Notes under the pieces: generated by a model
What the model was told of the DNA's origin: nothing
Database searches by the model: none
The model's input: only the letters and a program-made list of their open reading frames with translations
Translations under genes and position numbers: made by a program
Assembly: GCF_006716265.1 (NCBI RefSeq)
Contig: NZ_VFOS01000001.1
Coordinates: 372,001 to 436,000 of the forward strand
Direction: 5' to 3'
DNA length: 64,000 nucleotides
Origin: Rarobacter faecitabidus
GTDB lineage: Bacteria > Actinomycetota > Actinomycetes > Actinomycetales > Cellulomonadaceae
Shown here: piece by piece, positions 16,579 through 24,808 of the stretch
Layout of the letters: every line of letters starts with the position of its first letter
How positions within the stretch are numbered: position 1 is the first letter of the stretch

Positions 16579-17690
16579 CTCGCATCCGCCTCGCGCGCAG
16601 TTCGCTGGTAGATATCCGTGTAACGGGCCGCCACCACGCCCGGGAAGAATTGGTCCCCAAGCGTCGCGGCGACCTCGTCCGCAGACATGGCCTCCGTGCG
16701 GCGCAGCACGTCGATGACGGCTGCCGCGTAGACCTCGGGGTCCTGCACCTCAACGAACTCGCCGACGCTTGATGCGGTGTACTCGTCGGCGCCCGTCGCG
16801 CTTCCGGAGACGACCGGCCTGCCGTGGCTGAGGGCCTCCGCGACTACGGTGCAGAAGTTGTCACCGAGGGTCGGCATCAGCATCAGGTCGGCGGCGTCGA
16901 GCTCGCGGCGCACGCCTTCGTCGTCCAGCGATCCGGTGAGGGTCAGGCGGTCGGCCAGACCCAACTGAGTGGCGAGCGCGATCACCTCTTCACGCAAGGG
17001 GCCATCGCCGACCCAGGTGAGTTGGGATCTGATACCGCGCTCGGCAAGCGCGGCCACCGTGCGCAGCGCGGTCAGCGGATCCTTGCGGGGGACCAGCGCC
17101 CCGACGGATACGAGGCGGATCAGCTCTGGATCTCGCGGCGGCCGGGTTAGCTCGCGTGCGGGGGAGATCACGCAGCCGACGACCTCCACAGGGGCGGTGC
17201 CGCGGATCTTCCGGATGGGGGCGGCGAGCCTCTCGCACACGGCCGTCACCACGTCCGGTCGCGCCAGCAGCCGGGCCACGACGCCGATTCCCGGCCGGGC
17301 CCATCGCGGAAGTGTGTCGGGTGTGGTCAGTGCGGACCAGTGCTCGGTGTGAATCCAGGGTTTGCGCCCGGCGGGGCGAACAAGCGTGAACGGAAGCAGT
17401 CCCGAGATCGCCTGGGAGTGAATCAGGTCAGCACCGCGGGATGCGCGCCTCACCGTGCGCGCGGCGCGCAACCAATGCAGGGGGTTGGTGCGCGACATGA
17501 TCACGCGGGTGACTGGAACGCCGCGAACCTCGCCGGACAACGGGTCGTCCCCGAGGTTCGCGGGTGAGATCAGGTGGATCACGCGAACCTCATGGGCCGC
17601 GCCGAGCGCCAGTGCATCGCGGACCACGAATACTCCGGAGTGCGGCAGGCGCGATGTCGGGAACCACGGGGTGACGATCAGAATGCGCAC
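16575..17690 (-). CDS. GT4 glycosyltransferase
   Basis: A protein of 371 residues from a GTG. The N-terminal domain is RILIVTPWFPTSRLPHSGVF, a classic GT4 start with the glycine loop. The donor domain contains LVSVGALVPRKDPLTALRT, TWVGDGPLREE, LTGSLDDEGV and LMPTLGDNFCTVVAEALSHG, the last matching the EX7E-type donor-sugar motif in variant form (N-x-C-x-V-V-A-E). It is cytosolic and probably adds a hexose or similar sugar to a lipid-linked intermediate. A TACCTT box 6 nt before the start indicates a leaderless promoter in the 12-bp gap after the acyltransferase gene. Confidence 0.88.
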   Translation of the reverse strand: MRILIVTPWFPTSRLPHSGVFVVRDALALGAAHEVRVIHLISPANLGDDPLSGEVRGVPVTRVIMSRTNPLHWLRAARTVRRASRGADLIHSQAISGLLPFTLVRPAGRKPWIHTEHWSALTTPDTLPRWARPGIGVVARLLARPDVVTAVCERLAAPIRKIRGTAPVEVVGCVISPARELTRPPRDPELIRLVSVGALVPRKDPLTALRTVAALAERGIRSQLTWVGDGPLREEVIALATQLGLADRLTLTGSLDDEGVRRELDAADLMLMPTLGDNFCTVVAEALSHGRPVVSGSATGADEYTASSVGEFVEVQDPEVYAAAVIDVLRRTEAMSADEVAATLGDQFFPGVVAARYTDIYQRTAREADAR

Positions 17691-17696
17691 CCGACC

Positions 17697-17702
17697 AAGG
17701 TA
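17697..17702 (-). promoter_or_regulatory. -10 box (TACCTT) for the GT4 gene
   Basis: Read on the minus strand, TACCTT is followed by 6 nt (GGTCGG) and then the GTG start. It fits the leaderless pattern seen repeatedly in this window and lies in the 12-bp gap after the acyltransferase stop. Confidence 0.5.
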
Positions 17703-18806
17703 TCAGCGTATCGAGCGTGCCATCCGCGCCGCCTGCCACGCGCGGAGCCGCGACTCGACGGGCCGCTCGAAGAATGAGTGGAGCAGCCACGACACCACGA
17801 TCGACGCGGCCAGCAGACCCGCGACCATCGCGGCGGAGTGCAGCCCGGCGGGCTGCACCCCGAAGAGCGAGCGGGCGAGGTAGATGAACGTCGCATGGAT
17901 GAGATAGAAGGCAAAGGACCATTCGCCCAGCGCGACGAGCGGCCGCGCCCCGAGCCATTTCGACTTTCCGGCGATCTCGCGGCTCGCCACCCCTACGATG
18001 AGGGCCGCGCTGAGCACGGTCGCAACCTCGGGCGTCCAGGCCGCTATCGAAGCCATCGCTGGAATCTTGACGATGCCGATGAAGTAGAAGGCAGCGACGG
18101 CGATGATCGCGAGCGGGTGCACCCGGAACCGCCAGCCCTGGCGCATCGCCCAGGCCAGGGTCATCCCGAGGACGAACTCGTTCAGCCGCAGGATCGGCCA
18201 GGGAAGTCCCGCGAACCAACTTCCGGGGTTGCCGATGATCACGATGCGACAGATGGCAGCGAAGGCGATGGTGCCCGCGGCGGCGATGAGCGCTCCGCGC
18301 AATCGGGTGCGGCGCAGCCCCGACGCCAGGAAGGGATGGGTGGCGTAGAAGAACGCCTCGGCCGTCAGGGTCCAGGCGGCGGGGTTCCCGGAGAAGAGGA
18401 TGGTCGGATCGCGCCACCAACCCTGGATGACGAATACCGAGAGCATCAGGACGGGAATCGAGAAGGGCTTGACCCACCAGTCGGCGGTATCCGGGTGGAA
18501 TGAGTAGAAGACGGGGATGGCGGCCAGCAGCGTCAGCAGGTGCAGCGGGTAGATGCGCGCGAATCGCCGCCAGTAGAAGGTGCGCTTGGGCGTGCCTGCG
18601 CGCATCGACCAGGTCAATACGAAACCGGAGAGTACGAAGAAGAAGGTGACGCCCAGGTAGCCGGGACGCACTGCGGCGGCAATCGATCCGGGCAGTGTCG
18701 CGACGTTGGTCACGTGATAGGCGAAGACGCCGAGCGCGGCCCACCAGCGCAGGCCGGTGATGGCGTTGAGGCGCACGGCGTGGCCCTCGCCGACGGGAAG
18801 ATTCAC
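17703..18806 (-). CDS. Acyltransferase family 3 (OafA-like, membrane part only)
   Basis: A protein of 367 residues from a GTG. It is an acyltransferase-3 protein with about ten membrane helices. The family marks are the N-terminal LNAITGLRWWAALGVFAYH (the His in helix 1) and the GYLGVTFFFVLSGFVLTWS segment. The YWRRFARIYPLHLLTLL segment matches the family R-x-x-R-I-x-P pattern. Such proteins move acetyl groups from the cytoplasm onto sugars at the outer face. It has no SGNH domain, unlike the gene at 24809. Positioned between glycosyltransferases and the UDP-GlcNAc 2-epimerase, it probably O-acetylates the cluster's glycan. Confidence 0.88.
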   Translation of the reverse strand: MNLPVGEGHAVRLNAITGLRWWAALGVFAYHVTNVATLPGSIAAAVRPGYLGVTFFFVLSGFVLTWSMRAGTPKRTFYWRRFARIYPLHLLTLLAAIPVFYSFHPDTADWWVKPFSIPVLMLSVFVIQGWWRDPTILFSGNPAAWTLTAEAFFYATHPFLASGLRRTRLRGALIAAAGTIAFAAICRIVIIGNPGSWFAGLPWPILRLNEFVLGMTLAWAMRQGWRFRVHPLAIIAVAAFYFIGIVKIPAMASIAAWTPEVATVLSAALIVGVASREIAGKSKWLGARPLVALGEWSFAFYLIHATFIYLARSLFGVQPAGLHSAAMVAGLLAASIVVSWLLHSFFERPVESRLRAWQAARMARSIR

Positions 18807-18848
18807 AGTGGGAGTCTACTGGGTGCGTGCCTAGTAGGATCGGGAGAC
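18807..18848. promoter_or_regulatory. Overlapping back-to-back promoters between acyltransferase and 2-epimerase genes
   Basis: In this 42-bp divergent gap there is a minus-strand TAGACT (18813-18818) 6 nt from the acyltransferase GTG, and a plus-strand TAGGAT (18835-18840) 8 nt from the epimerase GTG. With a normal 17-bp spacer, the -35 region of each promoter falls on the -10 box of the other, so both could not be occupied at once. Confidence 0.5.
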
Positions 18849-19946
18849 GTGAGAATCGTCAGCGTCGTGGGTGCCCGTCCGCAGTTCGTCAAGCTCGCCC
18901 CCATCGCGCACGCCGCGGCCGCCGCGGGGGTCGAGCACCGCATCGTGCACACCGGCCAGCACTACGACCCGATGCTGTCGGATGTATTCTTCCGCGACCT
19001 TGGCATTCCCGCCCCCGACGTTCATCTCGGTGTCGGTTCGGGCGGCCACGGTGCGCAGACCGGGGCAATCCTCGGTCGGTTGGACGAGGTCTTCGCCGAC
19101 CTGGAGCCGGACACGGTGCTGGTGTACGGCGACACCAATTCCACGCTCGCCGCGGCCCTCAGTGCCGTCAAACTGCACCTGCACGTCACCCACCTGGAGG
19201 CGGGGCTGCGTTCGTTCAATCGCCGAATGCCCGAGGAGCACAATCGCGTCCTGACCGATCACGCGGCCGACCTGCTGCTCGCTCCAACCGACGTCGCCGC
19301 GCGTCACCTTGCGGCAGAGGGCCTCGCGGAGCGCACCGTGATGGTGGGCGACGTGATGACCGACGTCCTGTATCAGGTCCGCGATCGGGTCCAGGGCGCC
19401 TCGTCCGTCCTCCTCACCGAGCCGGGTATCGAACCCGGCGGCTTCTACGTGGCCACTATCCACCGGGCGGAGAACACCGATGATCCGGCGCGCCTGCGCG
19501 AGGTGGTCACCGGCCTGGCCGGCGCCGACAAGCCCGTAATCCTGCTCGCGCACCCGCGCGTGCGCGCCAAGGCCGAGGCCGCGGGGATCGAATTGACCCG
19601 GGGGGCCCTGCGGGCGCGCGACCCGCTCGCGTACCCGGACCTGATCTCGGCCGTGCTCGCCTCGGCGGGCGTGGTTACCGACTCCGGTGGCCTGCAGAAG
19701 GAGGCCTTCCTGCTCCGAGTGCCGTGCACCACGGTTCGCGATGAGACCGAATGGGTAGAGACGGTAGAGCTCGGCTGGAACCGGCTGGTGCGGACACCGG
19801 AGGAGATCAGCGCGGCGATCACCCGCCCCGCGCCGGTCCCCACCGACGCCGCGCCGTACGGCGATGGCCACGCGGCCGGCCGAGTCATCGGGGCCATCTC
19901 GTCCGCGTTCGCGCCACCCACGTCGAACACGGACGCACCGGCCTGA
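18849..19946 (+). CDS. wecB: Non-hydrolysing UDP-GlcNAc 2-epimerase (WecB/WbpI family)
   Basis: A protein of 365 residues from a GTG. Motifs are GARPQFVKLAPI at the N-terminus, HTGQHYDPMLSDVFFRDLGI, YGDTNSTLAAALSA, the catalytic-site HLEAGLRSFNRRMPEEHNR, and DSGGLQKEAF near the C-terminus. The family interconverts UDP-GlcNAc and UDP-ManNAc (WecB) or epimerises UDP-diacetamido-glucuronate to the manno form (WbpI). Because WbpD-, WbpE- and WbpB-like genes lie 12 kb upstream and a UDP-HexNAc dehydrogenase follows directly, the WbpI role is attractive. WecB function cannot be excluded. The start has a TAGGAT box 8 nt upstream, giving a leaderless mRNA. Confidence 0.9.
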   Translation: MRIVSVVGARPQFVKLAPIAHAAAAAGVEHRIVHTGQHYDPMLSDVFFRDLGIPAPDVHLGVGSGGHGAQTGAILGRLDEVFADLEPDTVLVYGDTNSTLAAALSAVKLHLHVTHLEAGLRSFNRRMPEEHNRVLTDHAADLLLAPTDVAARHLAAEGLAERTVMVGDVMTDVLYQVRDRVQGASSVLLTEPGIEPGGFYVATIHRAENTDDPARLREVVTGLAGADKPVILLAHPRVRAKAEAAGIELTRGALRARDPLAYPDLISAVLASAGVVTDSGGLQKEAFLLRVPCTTVRDETEWVETVELGWNRLVRTPEEISAAITRPAPVPTDAAPYGDGHAAGRVIGAISSAFAPPTSNTDAPA

Positions 19947-19976
19947 CCGGTCCTGCCGCAGGCCCGGCCTGGGCAC

Positions 19977-19982
19977 TAGACT
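19977..19982 (+). promoter_or_regulatory. -10 box (TAGACT) for the UDP-HexNAc dehydrogenase
   Basis: TAGACT is followed by 7 nt and the GTG at 19990. The gap after the epimerase gene is only 43 bp, so this gene may be both read through from upstream and transcribed separately as a leaderless message. Confidence 0.5.
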
Positions 19983-19989
19983 GGCACCC

Positions 19990-21294
19990 GTGCGTATTGC
20001 TGTAGTTGCCCTCGGTAAGATCGGCCTTCCCCTCGCCGCCCAGTTCGCCTCGGCGGGGCACGACGTCATCGGCGTGGACGTCAACGACGCCACCGTCGAT
20101 TCGGTGAATCGGGGCGCGGAGCCGTTCCCGGGGGAGGCGGGACTCGCCGAGCGGCTTGCCGAACTCGTCCCCGCCGGGCGCCTGCGCGCCACCACGGACT
20201 ATGCCGATGCCGTCCCCGGTGCGGACGCAGTCGTCGTGGTGGTTCCCCTCTTCGTGGACGAGGCGACCGCCGCTCCCGACTTCGGCTGGATGGACGCGGC
20301 AACGCGATCCATCGGCGAGCACCTGACTCCTGGAACGCTCGTGAGCTATGAGACGACGCTTCCGGTGGGCACCACGCGCGGGCGCTGGAAGCCGATGCTG
20401 GAGGAGCTCTCGGGACTCACCGAGGGCAGCGATTTCGACCTGGTGTTCTCGCCCGAGCGGGTGCTGACCGGCCGCGTTTTCGCGGACCTTCGCAAGTATC
20501 CCAAGCTCGTGGGTGGGCTCTCCCCGGCCGGGGCGCGCAAGGCGGTCGCGTTCTACGAAAGCGTGCTGACCTTCGATGACCGGCCGGACCTCGCGCGCGC
20601 CAACGGCGTGTGGGACCTCGGCTCGGCCGAGGCCGCCGAGATGGCCAAGCTCGCCGAGACCACCTACCGCGACGTCAACATCGGACTCGCGAACGAGTTC
20701 GCGATCTTCGCCGAGAAGTCCGGCATCGACATCTACTCCGTGATTGAGGCGTGCAACTCGCAGCCGTACTCGCACATCCACCGGCCGGGCATCGCGGTAG
20801 GTGGGCACTGCATCCCGGTGTACCCGCGACTGTATCTGTCGGTGGATCCCGCTGCCGACGTGGTGCGCACCGCCCGAGCGGTGAACGCGGCGATGCCCGA
20901 GCGCGTTGTCGCCCGGGCCGAATCGCTGCTCGGGACGCTCTCGGGCCTACGGGTTGCGGTGCTCGGGGCGGCCTACCGCGGTGGGGTCAAGGAGACAGCT
21001 TTCTCGGGGGTCTTCGCGACCATTGAGGCGCTGCGGCAGCGCGGAGCCGAGGTGTTGGTCCACGACCCGCTCTACTCGGACGCGGAACTCGCACGCTTCG
21101 GCTGGGAGCCGTACGTTCTCGGGGATCAGGTCGATGTCGCCATCGTGCAGACCGACCACGCCGACTACCGCTCGCTCACCCCGACCGATCTGCCCGGAGT
21201 CCGCCTGCTGGTAGACGGCCGCAACATCACCGCGCCCGTGAACTGGGCCGGCATCCCGCGCACCGTCATCGGGATCGGTGACGACGCCGCCTGA
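19990..21294 (+). CDS. UDP-N-acetyl-hexosamine 6-dehydrogenase (WbpA/WecC-like)
   Basis: A protein of 434 residues from a GTG. It has an N-terminal NAD-binding Rossmann fold (VRIAVVALGKIGLPLAAQFA), a central domain with the SPERVLTGRVF segment typical of UDP-HexNAc dehydrogenases, and the catalytic Cys at about residue 274 in GGHCIPVYP. The C-terminal UDP-binding domain contains AYRGGVKETAFSG. It carries out the two-step NAD oxidation of C6 to a carboxylate. The partner gene upstream is the 2-epimerase. It could act on UDP-GlcNAc (WbpA) as the first step of the diacetamido-uronate path, or on UDP-ManNAc (WecC). Note A in place of the usual first glycine of the GxGxxG loop. Confidence 0.88.
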   Translation: MRIAVVALGKIGLPLAAQFASAGHDVIGVDVNDATVDSVNRGAEPFPGEAGLAERLAELVPAGRLRATTDYADAVPGADAVVVVVPLFVDEATAAPDFGWMDAATRSIGEHLTPGTLVSYETTLPVGTTRGRWKPMLEELSGLTEGSDFDLVFSPERVLTGRVFADLRKYPKLVGGLSPAGARKAVAFYESVLTFDDRPDLARANGVWDLGSAEAAEMAKLAETTYRDVNIGLANEFAIFAEKSGIDIYSVIEACNSQPYSHIHRPGIAVGGHCIPVYPRLYLSVDPAADVVRTARAVNAAMPERVVARAESLLGTLSGLRVAVLGAAYRGGVKETAFSGVFATIEALRQRGAEVLVHDPLYSDAELARFGWEPYVLGDQVDVAIVQTDHADYRSLTPTDLPGVRLLVDGRNITAPVNWAGIPRTVIGIGDDAA

Positions 21295-21320
21295 GCGGCG
21301 GCGAGCTGGCTGGACTGAAC

Positions 21321-23420
21321 GTGTCTTTCACGGGAGCCTGGTGGATCTTCGCGATCACCCTGCTGGTGCTATGGCTGCCAGGAATCGCCATGGCCTACGC
21401 GTGGCGACTGCGCGGCATCACGGCCTGGGGTGCGGCGCCTGCGCTGACCGTGGGCGTCACATCGGGCACCGCTGTTCTCGCGGGACTCGTTGGGATTGAC
21501 TGGTCACTCGTGCCCGTCATCGTGGTCGCGGTCGTCGCGGCCACCGTCGGAATGGTCGCCACCGGCACGTGGCGCGGCGCGGTCGCGCGCCTGAGGCGCG
21601 GGGCAGGGCGAAGGTCGCTGCGAGTCACCCGCGTCCCGCGCGCCGCAGGGTTGTGGTGCGCCTGCTTCGCGGCCGTGGCCGTCGTGCTCGGAGTATCGGC
21701 ACTTCGGCTCGTTCGGCTCATGGGAGCCGCCGATGCCGTCGCCCAAGGCAACGACATTCCCTACCACCTCAACGCGGTCAAGCTGATTCTGACGTCGGGC
21801 AGCGCGTCGTCGCTGGACATGACGCTTGCCACGCCCGAGCGGGCGCACAATTTCTATCCCGCCGCCTGGCACGGTTTGGTCGCCCTGATCGTGCAACTCA
21901 CCGGCTGCGGGATCGACGTGGCGACCAACGTCCTCGCCGTCACCGTCGCCGTGGCGGTGTGGCCCGCAGCGATGATGGCGCTGACCCGCGGCGTATTCGG
22001 CCCTCGCCCCGAGATCGTCGCGGCCACCGGCATCCTCTCGCTCTCCTTCACGCAGTTCCCGGGACACCTGCTCACGTGGGGGATCCTGTACCCGAACCTG
22101 TTGTCGTATGCCCTCGTGCCCGCAGCGATGGCACTCGTCCTCAGAACCGCGCGAAGGCGTTCCGGGCGGCTGATCGCGGCGTGCGCCGTCGCCGCGCTCG
22201 CGGCGGTGGGTGTGGTACTCGCCCAGCCAAACGGCTTGTTCGGTGCTTCCGTCCTGCTCCTCGCCTGGTTCGAGTGGCGCATTCTGGCAGCCGCCCGGCG
22301 GCGGCTGCGGCGCGGCAGGCCCGGCCTCGCCGTGAGCCGCGCGACGGTCAGCAATGCCGCCATCGCCCTCGGAATAGCCGCCCTGCTGGCATCTCCAGCG
22401 ATCGCCGCCATGCGCACGAATCCCGGCTACATATCGGATTCGCCGTGGCAGCGAGCTCTCGGCTGCGTGGCGTCGCTCGGTGCGCCGCACACCTTCCCCG
22501 CCGCGAACTGGCCGATGGTCTTGCTGGTCGCCCTGGGGGCCCTCTGCGCGATCTGGGTGGTGCGGGCGCGCTGGCTCGTTGCCTCGCTCGGCGCGGTCGC
22601 GGTGCTCTATGTGGTGATGCGAGGCCCGGACTCGGAATTCCGGGATTTGCTGACGGCTCCCTGGTATCACGACCCCGCGAGGATCACGGCGTTGATCCCT
22701 ATCGTCGCCCTGCCGCTTGCCGCGCTCGGCCTCGTGGCGGTCGTGCGGCTGCTCGCCAGGGCCGCTGGAGCGCGCCGCGTTTCGGGGTCGCTGACTTATC
22801 CCGTTGCCGCGTCGGTCATCGTGCTCGCTGCCGGAGGAGCCTGGCTCGCTGCCCACAGCAGTGCGTCGCACCAGCTGGCGGGCGACATCGCGATCGTGTA
22901 CTCACAGAGCGGCGAGCGTCCGGACGCCTACCCGACGGGCAAGGATGCGCTCGAACAGGGCCGCGGCTGGTGCGGCGACAACCCGACAACGCTGCTCGGC
23001 GGCCTCTTCGACCGCGGGGAACGATCGTTTATCGACGAGGTGGCCGAGATCGTCCCGCAGGACGAGGCGATCGTCTCGGATCCGCGGGACGGCAGTTCGC
23101 TCGTGTGGGCGCTCGGGGGCGTGCGAACGCTCACCCCGGCGCTCAACATGGAACTGAGCCCGGATCTGGCCCTCGTGGTCGGCAGGCTTGACCAGGCGGA
23201 GACCCTGCCAGGGGTATGCGCAGCCGTGAACCGGCTCGATCTGCACTATGTCCTCGATTGGGGCGAGGGCATCTGGGACCGACGTAGTTTCGGCTACGAG
23301 GGAATAGCGTCACTGTCCAAGAGCGACACGGTGGAACTCCTGGCTCGCCGCGGCCACGCCAAGCTCTACCGCATTGTCGCGTGCGATGCGGGTGACATGA
23401 CGGCATCCGCAAGCGGCTAG
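21321..23420 (+). CDS. Large polytopic membrane protein, DUF6541-like (GT-C-like architecture)
   Basis: A protein of 699 residues from a GTG with only a weak ribosome-binding site. About 12-13 membrane helices occupy residues 1-515, followed by an extracytoplasmic C-terminal domain of about 180 residues. A loop after the first long helices contains GNDIPYHLNAVKLIL, an acidic N-D-x-x-YH motif in the position of the catalytic acidic loop of GT-C glycosyltransferases. The pattern matches actinobacterial DUF6541 proteins as I remember them. A role in adding a polyprenyl-linked sugar to the glycan outside the membrane, or in polymerisation, is inferred. It is convergent with ugd, 20 bp between stops. 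Confidence 0.7.
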   Translation: MSFTGAWWIFAITLLVLWLPGIAMAYAWRLRGITAWGAAPALTVGVTSGTAVLAGLVGIDWSLVPVIVVAVVAATVGMVATGTWRGAVARLRRGAGRRSLRVTRVPRAAGLWCACFAAVAVVLGVSALRLVRLMGAADAVAQGNDIPYHLNAVKLILTSGSASSLDMTLATPERAHNFYPAAWHGLVALIVQLTGCGIDVATNVLAVTVAVAVWPAAMMALTRGVFGPRPEIVAATGILSLSFTQFPGHLLTWGILYPNLLSYALVPAAMALVLRTARRRSGRLIAACAVAALAAVGVVLAQPNGLFGASVLLLAWFEWRILAAARRRLRRGRPGLAVSRATVSNAAIALGIAALLASPAIAAMRTNPGYISDSPWQRALGCVASLGAPHTFPAANWPMVLLVALGALCAIWVVRARWLVASLGAVAVLYVVMRGPDSEFRDLLTAPWYHDPARITALIPIVALPLAALGLVAVVRLLARAAGARRVSGSLTYPVAASVIVLAAGGAWLAAHSSASHQLAGDIAIVYSQSGERPDAYPTGKDALEQGRGWCGDNPTTLLGGLFDRGERSFIDEVAEIVPQDEAIVSDPRDGSSLVWALGGVRTLTPALNMELSPDLALVVGRLDQAETLPGVCAAVNRLDLHYVLDWGEGIWDRRSFGYEGIASLSKSDTVELLARRGHAKLYRIVACDAGDMTASASG

Positions 23421-23440
23421 CGCCGGTTAGCATCCCCGCG

Positions 23441-24763
23441 TCAGGGACGTCCCATGCCGCGGTAGGTCCAGCCCGCAGCCCGCCACGCAGCGGGATCGAG
23501 GACGTTGCGACCATCCACGATGACCCGCGCCCGAACCGTCTCGCCCAGAGCGACCGGATCGAGCTCCCGGAACTGCCGCCACTCGGTGAGGAGCAGCACC
23601 ACGTCGGCGCCAGCGGATGCCGCGAAGGCATCCTCCGCTATCTCCAGATCTTGCCGTTGCCTGGCGAGCACTGGTCCGGCGGCGGGGTCCGTCACCACCA
23701 CGCGCGCCCCCTCGCTCGCGATGCGGTCCGCGGCGTCGAGCGCGGGCGAGTTGCGCATATCGTCGCTGTCCGGCTTGAAGGCGGCACCGAGGATTGCCAC
23801 GTGCCTGCCGCTCAGACTTCCGCCCACGACCTCGCGTGCGAGCGCCACCACGCGGTCGCGCCGACGGTCGTTGATCGCGTCCACCTCGCGCAGGAATGCG
23901 AGCGCGTCCCCGACGCCCAACTCCTCGGCGCGCGCAATGAAGGCGCGGATGTCCTTCGGCAGGCAGCCGCCGCCGAATCCGATGCCAGCGCGCAGGAACT
24001 TCGGGCCGATGCGGTCGTCCATACCGATGGCGTGGGCGAGCTGCGTCACGTCCGCGCCGGTGGCCTCGCACAGTTCGGCCATGGCATTGATGAAAGAGAT
24101 CTTGGTGGCGAGGAACGAATTGGCCGCCACCTTCACGAGTTCGGCGGTCGCGTAGTCGGTCGTCAGCCTGGTAATGCCGAGGTCCAGCAAGGACGAGTAC
24201 ACCGAGTCGAGCGCGGCGGTCGCCGTAGTGGCGGAGGCCTCGTCCTGGGGCAGACCGTAAACGATGCGATCGGGCGAGAGCGTGTCCTTGACGGCGAATC
24301 CCTCCCGCAGGAACTCGGGGTTCCACACGAGGATGCCGGCCGTGCTCGCCAGCCGCTCGGCAAGGGCGCTCGCGGTGCCGACCGGCACCGTCGACTTGCC
24401 GACTACCAGCACGGTCGCCTCGCCCGGTGGCGGAAGGATACTGACGAGCGAGTCGACGGCCGCGTCCACGTAGGTGAGGTCCGCCGCGTACCCGCCGGCG
24501 ACTTGCGGAGTGCCAACGCCGATGAAGTGTACCGACGCCCCACGGGCATCCTCGAACGACGTCGAGAAGCGAAGCCGGCCGTTTCTGACATTGCGCGCGA
24601 GCACTGCGTCGAAGCCGGGCTCGTGAAAGGGTGCCGTGCCAGAGTTGAGTTGCTCCACCTTCCCCGAATCGACGTCGATGCCGACGACCTCGTGTCCGAG
24701 TTCGGCCATGCAAGCGGCATGGACCGCGCCGAGATAGCCGCAACCTATGACGGAAATTCGCAT
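23441..24763 (-). CDS. ugd: UDP-glucose 6-dehydrogenase family protein
   Basis: A protein of 440 residues. The NAD domain is RISVIGCGYLGAVHAACMAELGH, the WNPEFLREGFAVKD segment is typical of UDP-glucose dehydrogenases, and the catalytic Cys is at about residue 267 in GGGCLPKD. The C-terminal domain has GAAFKPDSDDMRNSPAL. It would supply UDP-glucuronate as a second uronic acid donor, separate from the UDP-HexNAc dehydrogenase at 19990. The start chosen is the ATG 7 nt after a TAGAAT box; an in-frame ATG 36 bp upstream precedes that box. GDP-mannose dehydrogenase shares the fold, but its usual motifs fit less well. Confidence 0.88.
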   Translation of the reverse strand: MRISVIGCGYLGAVHAACMAELGHEVVGIDVDSGKVEQLNSGTAPFHEPGFDAVLARNVRNGRLRFSTSFEDARGASVHFIGVGTPQVAGGYAADLTYVDAAVDSLVSILPPPGEATVLVVGKSTVPVGTASALAERLASTAGILVWNPEFLREGFAVKDTLSPDRIVYGLPQDEASATTATAALDSVYSSLLDLGITRLTTDYATAELVKVAANSFLATKISFINAMAELCEATGADVTQLAHAIGMDDRIGPKFLRAGIGFGGGCLPKDIRAFIARAEELGVGDALAFLREVDAINDRRRDRVVALAREVVGGSLSGRHVAILGAAFKPDSDDMRNSPALDAADRIASEGARVVVTDPAAGPVLARQRQDLEIAEDAFAASAGADVVLLLTEWRQFRELDPVALGETVRARVIVDGRNVLDPAAWRAAGWTYRGMGRP

Positions 24764-24770
24764 GGGAAGC

Positions 24771-24776
24771 ATTCTA
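24771..24776 (-). promoter_or_regulatory. -10 box (TAGAAT) for ugd
   Basis: On the minus strand TAGAAT is followed by 7 nt (GCTTCCC) and the ATG at 24763. It is close to consensus and, with no ribosome-binding site in the spacer, indicates a leaderless transcript. It lies in the 45-bp gap after the OafA-like gene. Confidence 0.6.
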
Positions 24777-24808
24777 CGTTGAGGCCGCGGGGGACCCACC
24801 GGGCGGAA

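Noticed and set aside
24764-24799. Upstream ATG for ugd
   Set aside because: It precedes the TAGAAT box and adds residues before the Rossmann start MRISVIG.
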